Positions 33,130 through 44,483 of a DNA stretch of 64,000 nucleotides are shown here, piece by piece. The stretch lies in the NCBI GenBank assembly GCA_963921195.1, contig OY992538.1, positions 10,626,330-10,690,329 on the forward strand, read 5' to 3'. Below the pieces are notes generated by a model, which saw only the letters and a program-made list of their open reading frames with translations, was not told where the DNA came from and searched no databases. A program made the translations under genes and the position numbers. Source of the stretch: Pegoplata infirma (lineage: Eukaryota; Arthropoda; Insecta; Diptera; Anthomyiidae). Each line of letters starts with the position of its first letter. Within the stretch, counting starts at the first letter, position 1.

Positions 33130-33760
33130 AACTTGCACATGTTGTGTCTACAAAACTAGGTAAATTTATTATGAAATTGAAAGGCAGACGAACTCGTGAA
33201 ACTTGGAGCTGATGGTATAGGTACTATGGTGCCAGTTTTACCACCGCTTCAACACTATAAACTTAACGAAATTCCATCAATGTTGTAAAGGCAAACATGG
33301 AGTGGAGAGATCCGAAAATCATTAGAACCTTGTGGCCAACTCATGACCAAGGGAAAACTAAATATCTGTTAGTACTTACGAGAAGGGTATGTCTAGATCA
33401 GAGTGAAATAATATCTGCTATTTGTCTTATCGGCACCTTTGCCAAGAATATTGGACTTATTTCAGACGCTAGTTGTAAAAGATGAGCTTCACCAGAAGTA
33501 CATAAAACGATTGAACACATACTTTGTCACTGCCCAGCTGTGGCAAGAAATCGCCGATCCATTACCGGTCAGATAAGTTTCGGTAATTTGGAGGATATAA
33601 CGCAAATGGATCTTGGGATATTGAAAAGATTCGCAATGACTTTGAATGTGTTTAAATTGCACCGCTAGCAGAAAAAGTTTTGTAGTATCGCTATGGACCA
33701 ATAGGTCTATGCGAGGTGTCAATCGGACACCGCCACCCTAACCTACCCTAACCACGCCAC
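33130..33760 (+). mobile_element. LINE 3' fragment with RNase H and zinc-knuckle-like C-terminus
   Basis: The plus strand encodes ADELVKLGAD (RNase H active-site helix), then frames with LWPTHDQGKTKYLLVLTRR, LIGTFAKNIGL and, after a shift, KTIEHILCHCPAVARNRR, the Cys/His tail of R1/LOA/I-group LINEs. It ends with CACCCTAACCTACCCTAACC, a CCTAA-type tail. Frameshifts show it is dead. It lies antisense to Stacl. Confidence 0.8.
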
Positions 33761-33889
33761 AACGCTTTATGTCAAACACTTTTTACTCTGAGAAGGGAAA
33801 TATAACAGAAAGCCACGATTATAAGGACGTTGAACCAATTTGAGATTCTTATGAAATTCCTAGAATAGGTTAGTTTGGATGGGCGTAAG

Positions 33890-35480
33890 TCATTTGGCGA
33901 ATTCACTCAAAGGCCACTACTCCCTACTACCCATATAACACAGTTCTTCTTCCTCAACCACCCTGATTCCCTAAGGTATTCTGCTAAATACGTCAATAGG
34001 AAGCAATCCAGGTTATCGAAAAATCTTTGCCCCAAATGCTTAAGGTGGCTTCTCATCAGACCCGAACATTCACATAACAATTTCTTCACTGACTTCTCCT
34101 TCTCCACTTCCCAACAACTTCAACAAAAGTCCTTATCAAAAATTTCCCAACGCATGGCCATTTGGCCGATTATATAGTGTCCTGTCAGTACTGATCGTCC
34201 GTTTGCCAAACGTAAGAAGTCTTTTTGTCATCTTAGGATTTGGTTGTGGACCCAGGGTTCACGATGGTCAGTGACATTCTCCTATCCTTCCTCTTCCAAT
34301 CTATTCTCCGATACCCTTTCAATTTCATTCATCAATTCTACTATAGGAACCGAGATGTCAGATTCCACCCGTTTCCCCACCGCCTCAGAGCCATTTATTG
34401 CTAATTCATCAGCTAATTGATTCCCATAATTGTCATTTCTCTACCCCCCGCCCCCTATAACATAGTACTATTTCTTAAACCACCCTGATATTATGCTAAA
34501 TTCGTTAATAGGACACCGTTTAGGCAATTCAGGTCATCGAAAAATCTTTGCCCCAAATGCTTAAGACGGCTCTTCATCAGACCCGGACATTCACATAACA
34601 ATTTCTTCTCTGACTCCTCTTACACTTTCCAACAACTTCTACAATAGTCCCTGTCAGAGTACTGCAGTGTCCTAAAAGTACTCTCAATAAAAGGCTAATC
34701 GTCCGTTTGCCAAAAGTAAGAAGTCTTTTTGTCCTCTTAGGATTTGGAAGTGACCACAGGGTTCGCGATAGTCAGTGATATTCTTCTATAATTAATTTTG
34801 ATCTCTAATATTCTATCAATTTCGTTCATCAACATTCCCCCACCAACTCGGAGCCGTTTCTTGAAAATTTATCAGCCAATTCGTTCCCAGCGACCCCTGT
34901 GTGCTGACTGATTCGACGAAGGGATTGTATACAATTCCTTACTATTCCCAATTTAACAGTGTTTGATGCTAAGGCATTCCGAGCTCAAAGACTATCTATG
35001 AAAATGTTAATGGCGCAAGGACGAATGTTAATGGTGCAAGTACCTTAGCCTGAAAAACACTACACTTATACGGAAGTCTCAATGTGGAAACAATTTCAAG
35101 GCATTCAGAATAAACTTCCGAACCCGTACCCATCTACGATATGTCCGTAAATATTAAGATCGAATTCTTTTTTACAACAGAGTTTTCCGCCCAGTCATAC
35201 CTAGTTGGTATTTGGACTTCGAAGGTTCTGATAAAGTTCGTATGTAGACAAATATATCGGTATTATGTTCCAGTTCCATCCGTGCTTAATATGGTCAAGT
35301 GTCCTCAAGAGCGTTGCTTTAGTATTTGCAACTCTCTTAATCTGAGGGTCAATATGCTCTTGACTCAGTCCAGTCCGCCCTAAGCTGCCTATCTAATAGC
35401 ACCAGTGATACGCAGACACGTTAGGTTTGATACAGATAGTTAGATTTTGCAGTTGCATAGATCTTAATGAAACAATTTTC
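33890..35480 (-). mobile_element. LINE RNase H region, tandemly duplicated fragment
   Basis: Minus-strand pieces encode an RNase H start (MGTGSEVYSECLEIVSTLR near 35135, continuing to SVFQAKVLA) and the later GNQLADELAINGS (34390-34430). About 550 bp are present twice (33930-34430 and 34475-34900), sharing GAAAAATCTTTGCCCCAAAT, GCTTAAG, ACATTCACATAACAATTTCT and CGTCCGTTTGCCAAA. 35150-35480 resembles RT sequence of the 40.8-kb copy. All frames are broken. Confidence 0.75.
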
Positions 35481-35861
35481 TGTTAAAAGAGACCGGACAA
35501 TGACAGCTAAAGCATTCGTTGATTTCTTAGTCCTGATCTTCCAATGCGACTGAACGCAATGACAAATGGGTTATCATTTTAAACTGGTCTAAACAATTTT
35601 ATGTAAGGCCTTTGGCAGCCAGTTAAATCTTAACTGATCAGTTTGCCAAAACTTACAAGATCGTACATGAATAAAAATTTTTTTAACTTCGTAGACACCT
35701 GAAGGGTACTTTCCGGATAGCAAGATTGTCGGATTTGAAATTCTCTGAATGCTTCAGTGACCCAAATGAGTCGAATGTCAATTTCCTCTTTTCAGTATGT
35801 TTGACAGTTGAGAACATATCATATTTTCAGCAACCATCAGCGCACAACTTATAAAGCCAAT
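35481..35861. other. Unassigned intronic sequence
   Basis: No gene, RNA or terminal repeat seen. Likely further decayed LINE, since it borders one and includes GACCCAAATGAGTCGAATGTC, close to a phrase in the 39.5-kb LINE. Confidence 0.4.
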
Positions 35862-35871
35862 TATAGATGAC

Positions 35872-36036
35872 GTGGGCCCCCGTAGGCTAGTTGGTAGCGT
35901 GCTAGCCTTTGAACGTGGCAGTTGTGGGTTCGATTCCCATCAGAACCCTTGGTTTTTTCGCTACAACGAGACGACGGTCTCGTTTTACCAGTTCTCGGTT
36001 AGGTTGAAATTATTCAAAAATGAGTTGTTGTAATAA
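35872..36036 (+). mobile_element. Complete tRNA-derived SINE with 10-bp target duplication
   Basis: TATAGATGAC at 35862-35871 and 36037-36046 flanks 165 bp. The head contains a box A-like GGCTAGTTGGTAGCGTG and box B GGTTCGATTCCC with a pairing T-stem (GTGGG/CCCAT). A body with ACGAGACGACGGTCTCGTTT (a short hairpin) and a TAATAA-type tail follow. A second copy lies at 47547-47675. Confidence 0.88.
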
Positions 36037-36079
36037 TATAGATGACTTTGGGATAAATAAAAATATGCAAACGAATTGA

Positions 36080-37420
36080 ATGAAGGTGTTATAATCAAAA
36101 CTCCTAAAAAGGGAGACCTCTCGAAATGCAAGAACTGGAATAACACTATTACGCATATTAAATAAGACCATATCGCTCATTATATACTCAAGACTCTCTC
36201 TCTCCCTAATGAGTACTTTAAGATGTGAACAAGCAGGTTATAGACCACGACGCTCTTGTGCCGACCAGCTCAATAGTCTTCGCATCATCGTTGACCAGTT
36301 TGTGGAATGACGATTTTCTCTGTACCTCGTATTTATTGATTTTTAACGAGACTTTGAAACCATAAATCCACATGGAAAATTTTAAAATTTCGTGGAATCC
36401 CCAACAGTTTAATATTCCTTATCAAGCAGCTATATGACGCTGCTAGTTGTCGAGTGCTTCATGATAGACAAATTGGAGAATATATTCCTGTAATTGTTGG
36501 CATTAGACAGGGTTGCATCTTATCACCACTCCTTTTTAACATTATTATGGAAACGGTCATGGTACATGCAACAACAGCAAGGTGAGGCATCACTTGGGGG
36601 TGTACAGGGAAGACTAGAGGACCAAGATTTTGCCGACGACATTTGCTTGCTCTTACATAAATACTGATGATATATATGCAAAATTGAAATTGATTGCTGA
36701 GTTGGGAGCAAATGTTGAGCTTAAAATCCATTATGATAAAACAAAGGTTAAACGCATCAACACCACCAACCAACATCTCAAAATTTGAAATTGATGGTCA
36801 TGAACTGGAGGACGTTAATAGTTTCTGTTACCTCGGCAGCATCAGTTCTCCTTCCGGTGGTTCCAACGATGATATCAAATGTCGTATTAAGAAAGGGAGG
36901 CAAGCATTCGTAGCTTTTCAACCTGTACGGAAATCTTCTAAAACTTCAGTAAAAACCAAATTAAGATTATTTTCTTTTAATGTGATATCTACCCTTCTTT
37001 ATGGATGTGAATCTTGGAACACGTCCAAAGATCAAGTTAACTCTCTTCAAGTTTTCGTTAACAAGTCCTTAAGAAGAATCCTGCGCATTTATTGGCCAAC
37101 AACTATTTCAAACAGCAAACTTCAAGATGGAGAAATAAAGTGAGAGTAAAAATCGAAATAGCTAAGAGGAGGTGAAACTGCTTGGGGCATATATTGAGAA
37201 GACCTCAAGATGATGTTGCCCGAATGGCAACTGACTGGAACCCACAAGACAGTATAAGACAGGGTAGACGGCTCATACTTGGAGAAGAATGCTAGAAATA
37301 GGAATAAACTCAACAAATAAAAATTGGCGCGAAATAACGAATCTTGCAGAAGACAGATCTGAATGGAAGAATTAAGTTGTGGCACTATGTTCCTCCATGG
37401 AACCCTAGGCATAAATATAT
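36080..37420 (+). mobile_element. Decayed LINE reverse transcriptase (RTE/CR1-like)
   Basis: Plus-strand frames give KTPKKGDLSKCKNWNN, EQAGYRPRRSCADQLN, then DFADDICLL (the catalytic FADD box, about 36628-36655). The open frame 36694-37143 follows, with FCYLGSISSPSGGSNDDI and STLLYGCESW, then VNKSLRRILRIYWP. Several stops lie before the catalytic box, so it is not functional. It abuts the foldback at 37425. Confidence 0.82.
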
Positions 37421-37424
37421 ATAA

Positions 37425-38032
37425 CACCGTCCGACAGCCAATGTTAATCATGAACCGGATGATATAAGTCTGAAAGTAGAGATGAAATGGAGTAAAACTG
37501 CATTTAAAGTTTTTCATTTCGTAGCCATGTTTCCTTTTAAAAGGACTTCAAAGTTTTAAAGGATACATTTTGTAAAAATTTTTGAAATGTTTGTAATTGA
37601 CCTAGGATGACACTGGTGGCGGCAGATTTTTTTTTAAATTTTGCCATATCAGGATAAAAGGATGTGAATAAGATCATTTGAAAATTTTATCAAAATATTT
37701 TGTTGAGCATTTTGAATGATATTGAAGGATACATTTTTAAAAAGACGTAACTTACTTCCTTTTTCCTGATATGTAAAAATAATCAAATAGGAAAATTAGG
37801 GGAGATCCTCCTCTTTCATTTGCTATCAATAGTGGCATCCTAGGACAAGTACAAATATAAAAAAAAATATTTTATAAAATTTAATCCTATAAAACTTTGA
37901 ATTCCTTTTAAAAGGAAACAGGATCACGAAATGAAAAACTGTAAATGCAGTTTTACTACATTTAGCCTCTAGTCTCAAACGTATATTATCCAGTTCATGT
38001 TCAACGACTTTTTTGATTTTTGTCGGACGGTG
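37425..38032. mobile_element. Foldback element, CACCGTCCGACA ends, TAA duplication
   Basis: TAA flanks both sides (37422-37424, 38033-38035). The arms of about 280 bp are inverted copies: CACCGTCCGACA / TGTCGGACGGTG, AGTAAAACTGCATTTA, CTTTTAAAAGGA and CCTAGGATG / CATCCTAGG. A 3-bp TWA duplication would fit PIF/Harbinger. A single arm recurs at 28290-28458. Confidence 0.78.
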
Positions 38033-38951
38033 TAATATGAGTACATTCTCTTATATATCATTTTTTTTAAGAATTCAGAATATATGCATACGAACGGCAG
38101 CAAACAAACAAATTGATGACTATGTTAACATTACCATGATTGTCCTGCCAGCCAACCAGCCAGCCAGCCAGACAAGAAGGCATTCAGCATACAAAATATC
38201 CTCTCATAAAATGTTTAATATACAACAAACAAAAACAACAACAAAAATAAAAAGAAAAGTTTAAGTGGCAGTGGTTGGAATGGCATAATGCCATCACATC
38301 ATGCCATGGCACACGTGCCAAAGGAGTCGTTATGCATTTTACAGCCTTTAGTTAAGTTAAATGGATGGATGGTTGGTTGGTCGGTTAGTTGTTCGGTTAC
38401 ATGATATTCCTGCCGTTTTATGGTTTATTCAGTTATCTGCTTTTTTAACTGGAAAGATGTTGTTCGTCTGTCGGCCGGGCTAAGTCATACAATTGAACAT
38501 GTTCAAAGGAAGTAAACATGACTTGATTGCGTAGTTAACAATATTCAGCTGATAATGTCACTTCATATTCAGTTTTAGGCTACAATTTTGCCACACGTCT
38601 TTTTTACATTTTACAATTGTGTTCATTTTTACCATTATTTTATATGCTTCTCATATGCTTCTCAGAACAAAGAAAAAATGTTATCAGTCGTAAAATTTTC
38701 TTTTCATTATTTCGTTGCACATTTCTATTGACCTAATTTTCAGTTTTTTGGAAATGGTGTTTTTTTTTGTTGCTCAATTTTGTTATTTTGTTTGTGGTAG
38801 GTGCGAAAATTTTGTGTTTATATTTGTATGTATTTGAGAAAATTTGACAATGAAAAAATCTTAATTTTTTTTTACAATCATTAAAAGTAAAGAATGCAAA
38901 AATACAACATCTTTAATGAAGTTTAAAATTAAATTGCTAGGTAAATGAATG
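38033..38951. other. Intronic sequence, no gene; CCAG microsatellite
   Basis: A (CCAG)n run at about 38150-38172 and GGTTGGTTGG-type simple sequence near 38370. Nothing else recognised. Confidence 0.5.
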
Positions 38952-39448
38952 TACCAGGGTTAGGTTAGGTTGTAAGTGGAGAGACTGCAATAGGTTTCCC
39001 TACTGGTTCCTGCCATTAAGCCAACTTGAGCTTTTTATGAATCTTCTAAGATATTGAATTTTGACATCTGACAAATCGGTAAGTCAATGACCAGAAAGTT
39101 CCGGGCAATAGCAGATGAAGTTTTCGATAGTTTCCAGTTCCTTCTTATCCATGCAACTCCGGAAAAAGTCATGCGACGGCTCATTTAACCGCTCTGCGTG
39201 CTTCCCTATAAGGTCCGGTAATTACTACAACCACCGTCGAAATCTCTCCTATTGAAAGCGAAATTAGATCACTTGTGCGCTTCTGATTAGGAGAAGGCCA
39301 GATCTGTAGTGTTGTCTCACATGTCCATCCATTTGCCCATCTCTGATCAGTCTCCTCCGCGTAACATAGCCATAGATTTGCTTGCAAGTTTCTAGAGGCA
39401 TACCAAAACATTCCAATTCTGTTGGAACATGTAAGGTAGTTCCCAGTC

Positions 39449-39481
39449 TTGCAAGACCGATGAGCTTCATCGGTCTTGCAA
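39449..39481. repeat. Perfect 15-bp hairpin
   Basis: TTGCAAGACCGATGA, loop GCT, then TCATCGGTCTTGCAA. It lies in the LINE. The other LINE copy is broken just before the matching place (45510), so whether it is ancestral cannot be told. Confidence 0.85.
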
Positions 39482-39534
39482 TTTCCTGGAATGTATCTGT
39501 GATCTGGGGCCCAAATGAGTCGTATGTCAAACTG

Positions 39535-40128
39535 GGTGACATGACATAATCCCCACGGACATAACCCCCATTTCCGTTATGGGGATTATGACCAAAACGA
39601 ATTCGGTCATAATCCCCATAACGGTAGTGGGAACTATGACCGAAAAAAATTTCGACATAATCCCAATAAAAAATGGACATAATTCCCAGTTTTATGGGGG
39701 CAATGACCACGTAAAAAGTGAACATAATCTCCGTTACAGGGATTATGTCTACTATACTAATAGGTCATAATCCCAATAATTATGTGAAATTTTTTTTTTG
39801 TCTTAAAAGTTTTTCTGCGTAGACGGCCTTCGGCCGGGCTTAGGGATAACAAACTCCATTCATTAAACCCACCCTCTCCGCAAAATAAAGGGATTATGAC
39901 CGAAATTGTTTTGGGCTTAGTCCCCACAATATGAATGGGGGTTATGACCGAAAAACTTTCGGTCGTAATCCCAACAGGGAAGGGACATAATCCCCATTGG
40001 GATTATGAACGTTTTTGAAATTGTCATAGTTCCCACAACTTATATGGGGATTATGTCCGTAATGGATTGGGTCATAATCCCCATTTCCGTTATGGGGATA
40101 ATGTTCATGGGGATTATGTCCTGTCACC
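39535..40128. mobile_element. FB/MULE-like element with 9-bp duplication and CATAATCCCCAT motifs
   Basis: GTCAAACTG occurs at 39526-39534 and 40129-40137. Ends are GGTGACATGACATAATCCCC and, inward from the right, GGTGACAGGACATAATCCCC. More than ten copies of CATAATCCCCA or its complement fill the element in both orientations, so it can fold in many ways. Nine-bp duplications are typical of Mutator-like and FB foldback elements. No protein. Confidence 0.82.
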
Positions 40129-40214
40129 GTCAAACTGCTATGCCATCTCATTTAAAGATGTGCGGGCAGTTAATGCCAGCTACATAGTTGCCATAAATTA
40201 ATAAATCTGTGATA

Positions 40215-40420
40215 TAGGAGTAATATGTTTTAAATTTAATTTATGTTTTTTATGTTTTATGTTAAATGTAAAGTTTTTTAATTTTTCTTTTAATGTAACA
40301 ACGTAAAATAATACGACCCCCTGAAGATGTCGGCATATACCGACGAAACGTTGGGAAAATTGTAATAAAAATTTTGTTTTAATTACAAGGAAATTTTAGG
40401 CTTGATTAGCTTAATAACAA
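40215..40420 (+). mobile_element. Short insertion with CTGAAGA...GAAAC hairpin
   Basis: CCCTGAAGATGTCGGCATAT followed by ACCGACGAAACGTTGGG contains a perfect 5-bp stem (GTCGG/CCGAC) between CTGAAGA and GAAAC. Hammerhead-like motifs of this kind occur in Penelope-like elements and retrozymes. An extra T before the stem departs from the standard core. Confidence 0.35.
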
Positions 40421-41397
40421 CAAAATCTAGAATAAGGGCAGAGTTTGTTTTCAGAAACATTAACTCCAGGGACTTGACAGTCAGAATAGATGTTGACTGT
40501 GGTTGTAGACAGGACATTGCAACTCAACCAGTCCTTTATCGCCAGCATATCTGCCTAATAGACACTGCAATGATCTAAGAATCTTCGAGCCATGCTCAAT
40601 CCAAGCTCTTCCGAATAGACTACCTCGATACATCCGTGTAAAAATCGACGGAATCCCCACTACCCCGAATTCCCTTCATCTAAGACTCCCTGGATGGTAT
40701 CATAGTGGTAAAGTGGCGCTCAAAAAGGCTCATGGAAGGAGCATAGTCCACACATTGCAGTGTGCTATTAAGTCAAATTGCCGATGTAGCCGCATACTGC
40801 TTGCCCAATGTGTCCAATGGTATCAGGTGAAGGATGATTTCTAATGCAGCGGTAGGTGTAGTGCAAAGAGCACCAGTGATGCACACCGAAGTCATTCTCT
40901 TTACCTTCGTGATGAAGCACAGTTCCCTATTATCCCTTAAGCAGCTCCCCAGACAATGATTCCATACAGCAGAATTGAACGCACCACTGCTGTATAAATC
41001 CAATGAACGACTTTGGGGCTAAACCCCCATCGTTTCCAATGACCCTTTTACAGAAATATAAAGCAATCGTTGCTTTTCTCACCCGTTCTTCAATATTACG
41101 CCTGCAATTCAACTTCCTATCTAGAAATGCTCCAAGATACTTGGCTCCATCTGAGAAGGCGATTTCAGTGCCGTCCAAAGAAATAGGACCAAAAGCCAGA
41201 ATCCTAATTTTCCTTGTCAAAAAGACAAGATCTGTTTTACTTGGATTAACTGCCAAACCCCAGTCTCTTTCAGAGAACTCTGAAGAATGTCCCTCAATGT
41301 TGGCAGATGCTTTCTCTTTACCTCTATCGCGACATTGTGGTGTGCCTCTATTGCCAAATCGAGACATGACAGAGGCTCCCAATTCAGACGTTATATA

Positions 41398-42556
41398 CTC
41401 AAAAAAAATCTTGTAAAATTACCAAAAAATAATCGTAAACTATTTTTTTTCTATCTCCTATTCTACGAGAATTCCTACACAAAAAAAAAACTTGTCAAAT
41501 TACTAGGAAATGTCTCGTAATCCCATTTTATCAATATTTGACAGTTTTCTTTGTTTTTTAACAAATAAATTTGGATCGAAGTTTAATTTTTTTTGTAATT
41601 TTACAATTTTTTTTTGTAATTTTACAAATTTCCAAGATAATTTTACAAAAAAAAATCTAGTAAATTCACGAGAATTCCTTGTAATTTTTATTGAGCCAAA
41701 AACTGTAAATTTACAATTTTATTGGTAAAAAGCTTGTAAAATTACAAAATTATTGGTAAAATTTTTGTAAAATTACTACACTCAAAATAATTCTACAGTA
41801 AAAGGTTTAGTAAGTGATATTGTACCCAAATCTACTAATTAGTTACTAATTTTAGTATGTTAAAAGTACTAAAATTAGTAATTTTTACTGGTTTTGACTA
41901 ATATTAGTTAAAAATTTTAGTATTGGTTACCAATTTCTGCACTAGGTCCTTTTGGACTAAAATTAGTTAAATTTTTAGTATTAAATACCCACGTTTTTTT
42001 TGGGTGTAGGAATTCTCGTAAAATAGGAGGGAGCAAAAATCTATTAAAGTTATGAAACCTCCTTGTAAAATTACAAAATTACAAATTTATTGGTAAAAAG
42101 TTTGTAAAATTACAAACAATTCACAAGCTTTTTACCAATAAAGTTGTAAATTTACAAAGTTTTTGACGCTATAAAAATTACGAGGACTTCTCGTGACTTT
42201 ACTAGATTTTGTGCTACCTCCTTTTTTACGAGAATTTCTAGTAAAAATTACGATCTTTTTTGTAATTTTACTAGTTTTTTTATCAATAAAATTGTAAATA
42301 TACAACTTTTTTGATGCGATAATACTTATAAGGAATTTTCGTGACTTAACTAGATTTTTTTCTGTAAAATTCCTTGAAAATTTTGACATTTACGAAAAAA
42401 ATTGTAAAATTACAAAGAAAAATTTAAATAACTGAATTTTAAATTTAAATTTCGATCGAATTTTTTTGTTAAAAACAAGGAACACTGTCAGATATTTGTT
42501 AAATAGGATTACTGGACTTTTTTCTAGTATTTTGACATATTTTTTTTTTTTGAGTG
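41398..42556. mobile_element. TA-target element with CACTCAAAAAAA ends and TTGTAAAATTAC motifs
   Basis: The left end CTCAAAAAAAATCTTG follows TA. The right end TTTTTTTGAGTG precedes TA. The interior consists of the palindromic phrase TTGTAAAATTACAA in both orientations. It is split by the related small element 41779-42006. A second copy lies at 60819-61336. Confidence 0.7.
41779..42006. mobile_element. Nested MITE rich in ACTAATTTTAGTA
   Basis: TA flanks (41777-41778, 42007-42008) enclose ends CACTCAAAATAATTC and TTTTTTTTGGGTG. The inside repeats ACTAAAATTAGTAA / TTACTAATTTTAGTA. Inserted in the 41398 element. Confidence 0.7.
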
Positions 42557-43405
42557 TAAAACATTTTTGTTTGACATGAACTTCATCAACCCGAACTTGG
42601 ACCATATGGATCAGGAATTTTTATTTATTTTTTGACCCGCCCATTTTTGGGGATAAAATTGTATTAAGTAAGTGCAAAAAAAAAAAAAAAAATATTTATT
42701 TGTCAACCCATATCGCGAGAAGTAAGATGTCCTCAATCGTCATCCGCTAAAACGCCCCCAAAAATTAAAACGCCACTGCCAAGATTTTTTTTTCTTTTTT
42801 ACATGTTAAAAAGTATCAGAAATTCGGCACATCCAAATTTACCACTCTCACATGTTTTCATTAATATGATATTCTTTTCCAGTTTTGCCATTCCTTTATT
42901 GTCACTCCCATGACCACATATCAATGGGAAATGATATGAAGTGCTGGTTATAAATTTTATACAAAATATTTGTATTTATGACTTGTTACACTCGCTCACT
43001 CATTCACTATCTATTTGCCATTGGGAAATATTGTTTAGATTTTGGCTAAATGCTGCCAATGCCACATGGGTTTAAAACATACGGACATATGTTTTACTCT
43101 TGTTTTTTTTTTTTTTTTTAATATTTTTTGTTGTTAACTTGATTGTGAAATGTTTTCTAATTCTCTTTAGATACTTTTGGTCAACTAACAACATGTATTT
43201 TTATTACAATTTTTATTCCATTTTTTTTTTTCAAACATACTCACATTTATGTAATTTGGGTAGCATTTATTAGATTTAAAAAAAAAAATACATCTACAAC
43301 TCTTCCTGTTCTTAAATGAAATCTTATAGTATTTTTCCAATATTCTTAAAGCATACCTTAAGGTGCGAAACATAAAGAATTCATTTTCCGAATACAAAAA
43401 CCATG
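42557..43405. other. Intronic AT-rich sequence, nothing recognised
   Basis: T- and A-runs, no gene or element borders. The frame at 43185-43397 is low-complexity. Confidence 0.45.
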
Positions 43406-43407
43406 TA

Positions 43408-43557
43408 ATACCCTACACCCGTGCTTTCCCGAAAATGGGTTCCCAGTCTATACAAGGACGAATTTTGATCAATATCTGGATATATCTTCAAATAGTGTAG
43501 AAAATACACAGACTACCAATTTGAGAAAATAAAAATTATATAATCATATTTAATTAC
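43408..43557 (+). mobile_element. HINE-like family A fragment
   Basis: TAATACCCTACACCCGTGCT, GAAAATGGGTTCCCAGTC and AGTGTAGAAAATACACAGA match the 5' part of the 27478 copy. It is interrupted by the hAT-like element at 43558. Confidence 0.65.
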
Positions 43558-44382
43558 TAGGGCAAGTACTTTCATGCATCTAAAAATCAAAAATATGTGC
43601 CTATAATATGCATCTAAAAATCCAAAATATGCACTAAAAACTTCAAAAATATGCATTTAAAAATTATTGTTTTTACTAAAAAAAATAGGTTTGTCAACAT
43701 AATTTTTTTTTTTTATAGTCGCATTTTGTCATAAAAATATTTTTAATGAAACAAATTTCCTTTCACTAAATTTTTCTTGAGTAAAAAATTTGATAAAAAA
43801 ATTATTAAAGTAAAATATTTTTCTAGAACAAGTAATTTTTAATTTTTTCCCCCTCTTTTCGGAATTTTAAGATTTTCAAGTCAAAAAATGAACTCAATGG
43901 CAAAAACCCCCACCCTGACTCAAAACAAAATAAAAAAATCCAATTTTTATATAGAAAAATCTTAAATTCAAAAACATTTTTTTTTCTTTACGATTAGTAA
44001 AATGTCTCAGAATAAGAACATTTTCAATAGAAAATATTTCTCAAAATCTAAAAATATACTTTCAGAATCAATCTATAAAAAATGTCTTAGAATATGATGT
44101 CTACAAATAAAAATATTTTTCTATGTATAAGAAATAAGGGATTTGTTTTGAATTTTGCTAAGGAAGTTTTGAAAAAATGTTGAAAAATGGTGAAAATTTA
44201 AAAAAAGTCCAATTTATGTGAAAATATGCAAAAATATGCATTTATACCAAAATATGCAAAAATATGCAACTACAAATCGATGCCATTTTATTGCAAATTT
44301 ATTGATTCGGATAGATATTTAATTTATGTTATGTCTACAATGCTGAGTAAAAACATGCATTTTCATGAAAGTACTTGCCCTA
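43558..44382. mobile_element. hAT-like element, TAGGGCAAGTACTTTCATG ends
   Basis: A perfect 8-bp duplication, TTAATTAC (43550-43557, 44383-44390), flanks TAGGGCAAGTACTTTCATG and its exact inverse at the right. Inside are many AATATGCA motifs and a decayed piece of 35-bp satellite (about 43985-44095). It shares AAAATATGCAAAAATATGCA and ACAAATCGATGCCATTTTA with the element at 55057. No transposase frame. Confidence 0.88.
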
Positions 44383-44483
44383 TTAATTACATTGTGTAAC
44401 AAATTTGAGGTCACCGAGTATTTCTTTAACGGACCCAAAAAAGTTAAATTTGACTTCCAGTGGAACAAAACGCACAAAGGGTT

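Larger units (their letters stand above)
38952..41390 (-). mobile_element. Decayed R1/LOA-type LINE, interrupted
   Basis: Minus-strand order from the right: RT C-terminal part at 41380-40930 (GLAVNPSKTDLVFLTRK, SDGAKYLGAFLDRKLN, NIEERVRKATIAL), RNase H remnants to about 40440, and the C-terminal tail at 39411-38980 (ISTVVVVITGPYREARR). The 3' end at 38952 reads ACAACCTAACCTAACCC. An FB-like element (39535-40128) and a short foreign piece (about 40215-40420) interrupt it. Stops and frameshifts are frequent. Confidence 0.8.

Noticed and set aside
38952..38975. Interstitial telomere sequence
   Set aside because: Only two to three CCTAA units at the 3' tip of a recognisable LINE; better explained as the element's tail.
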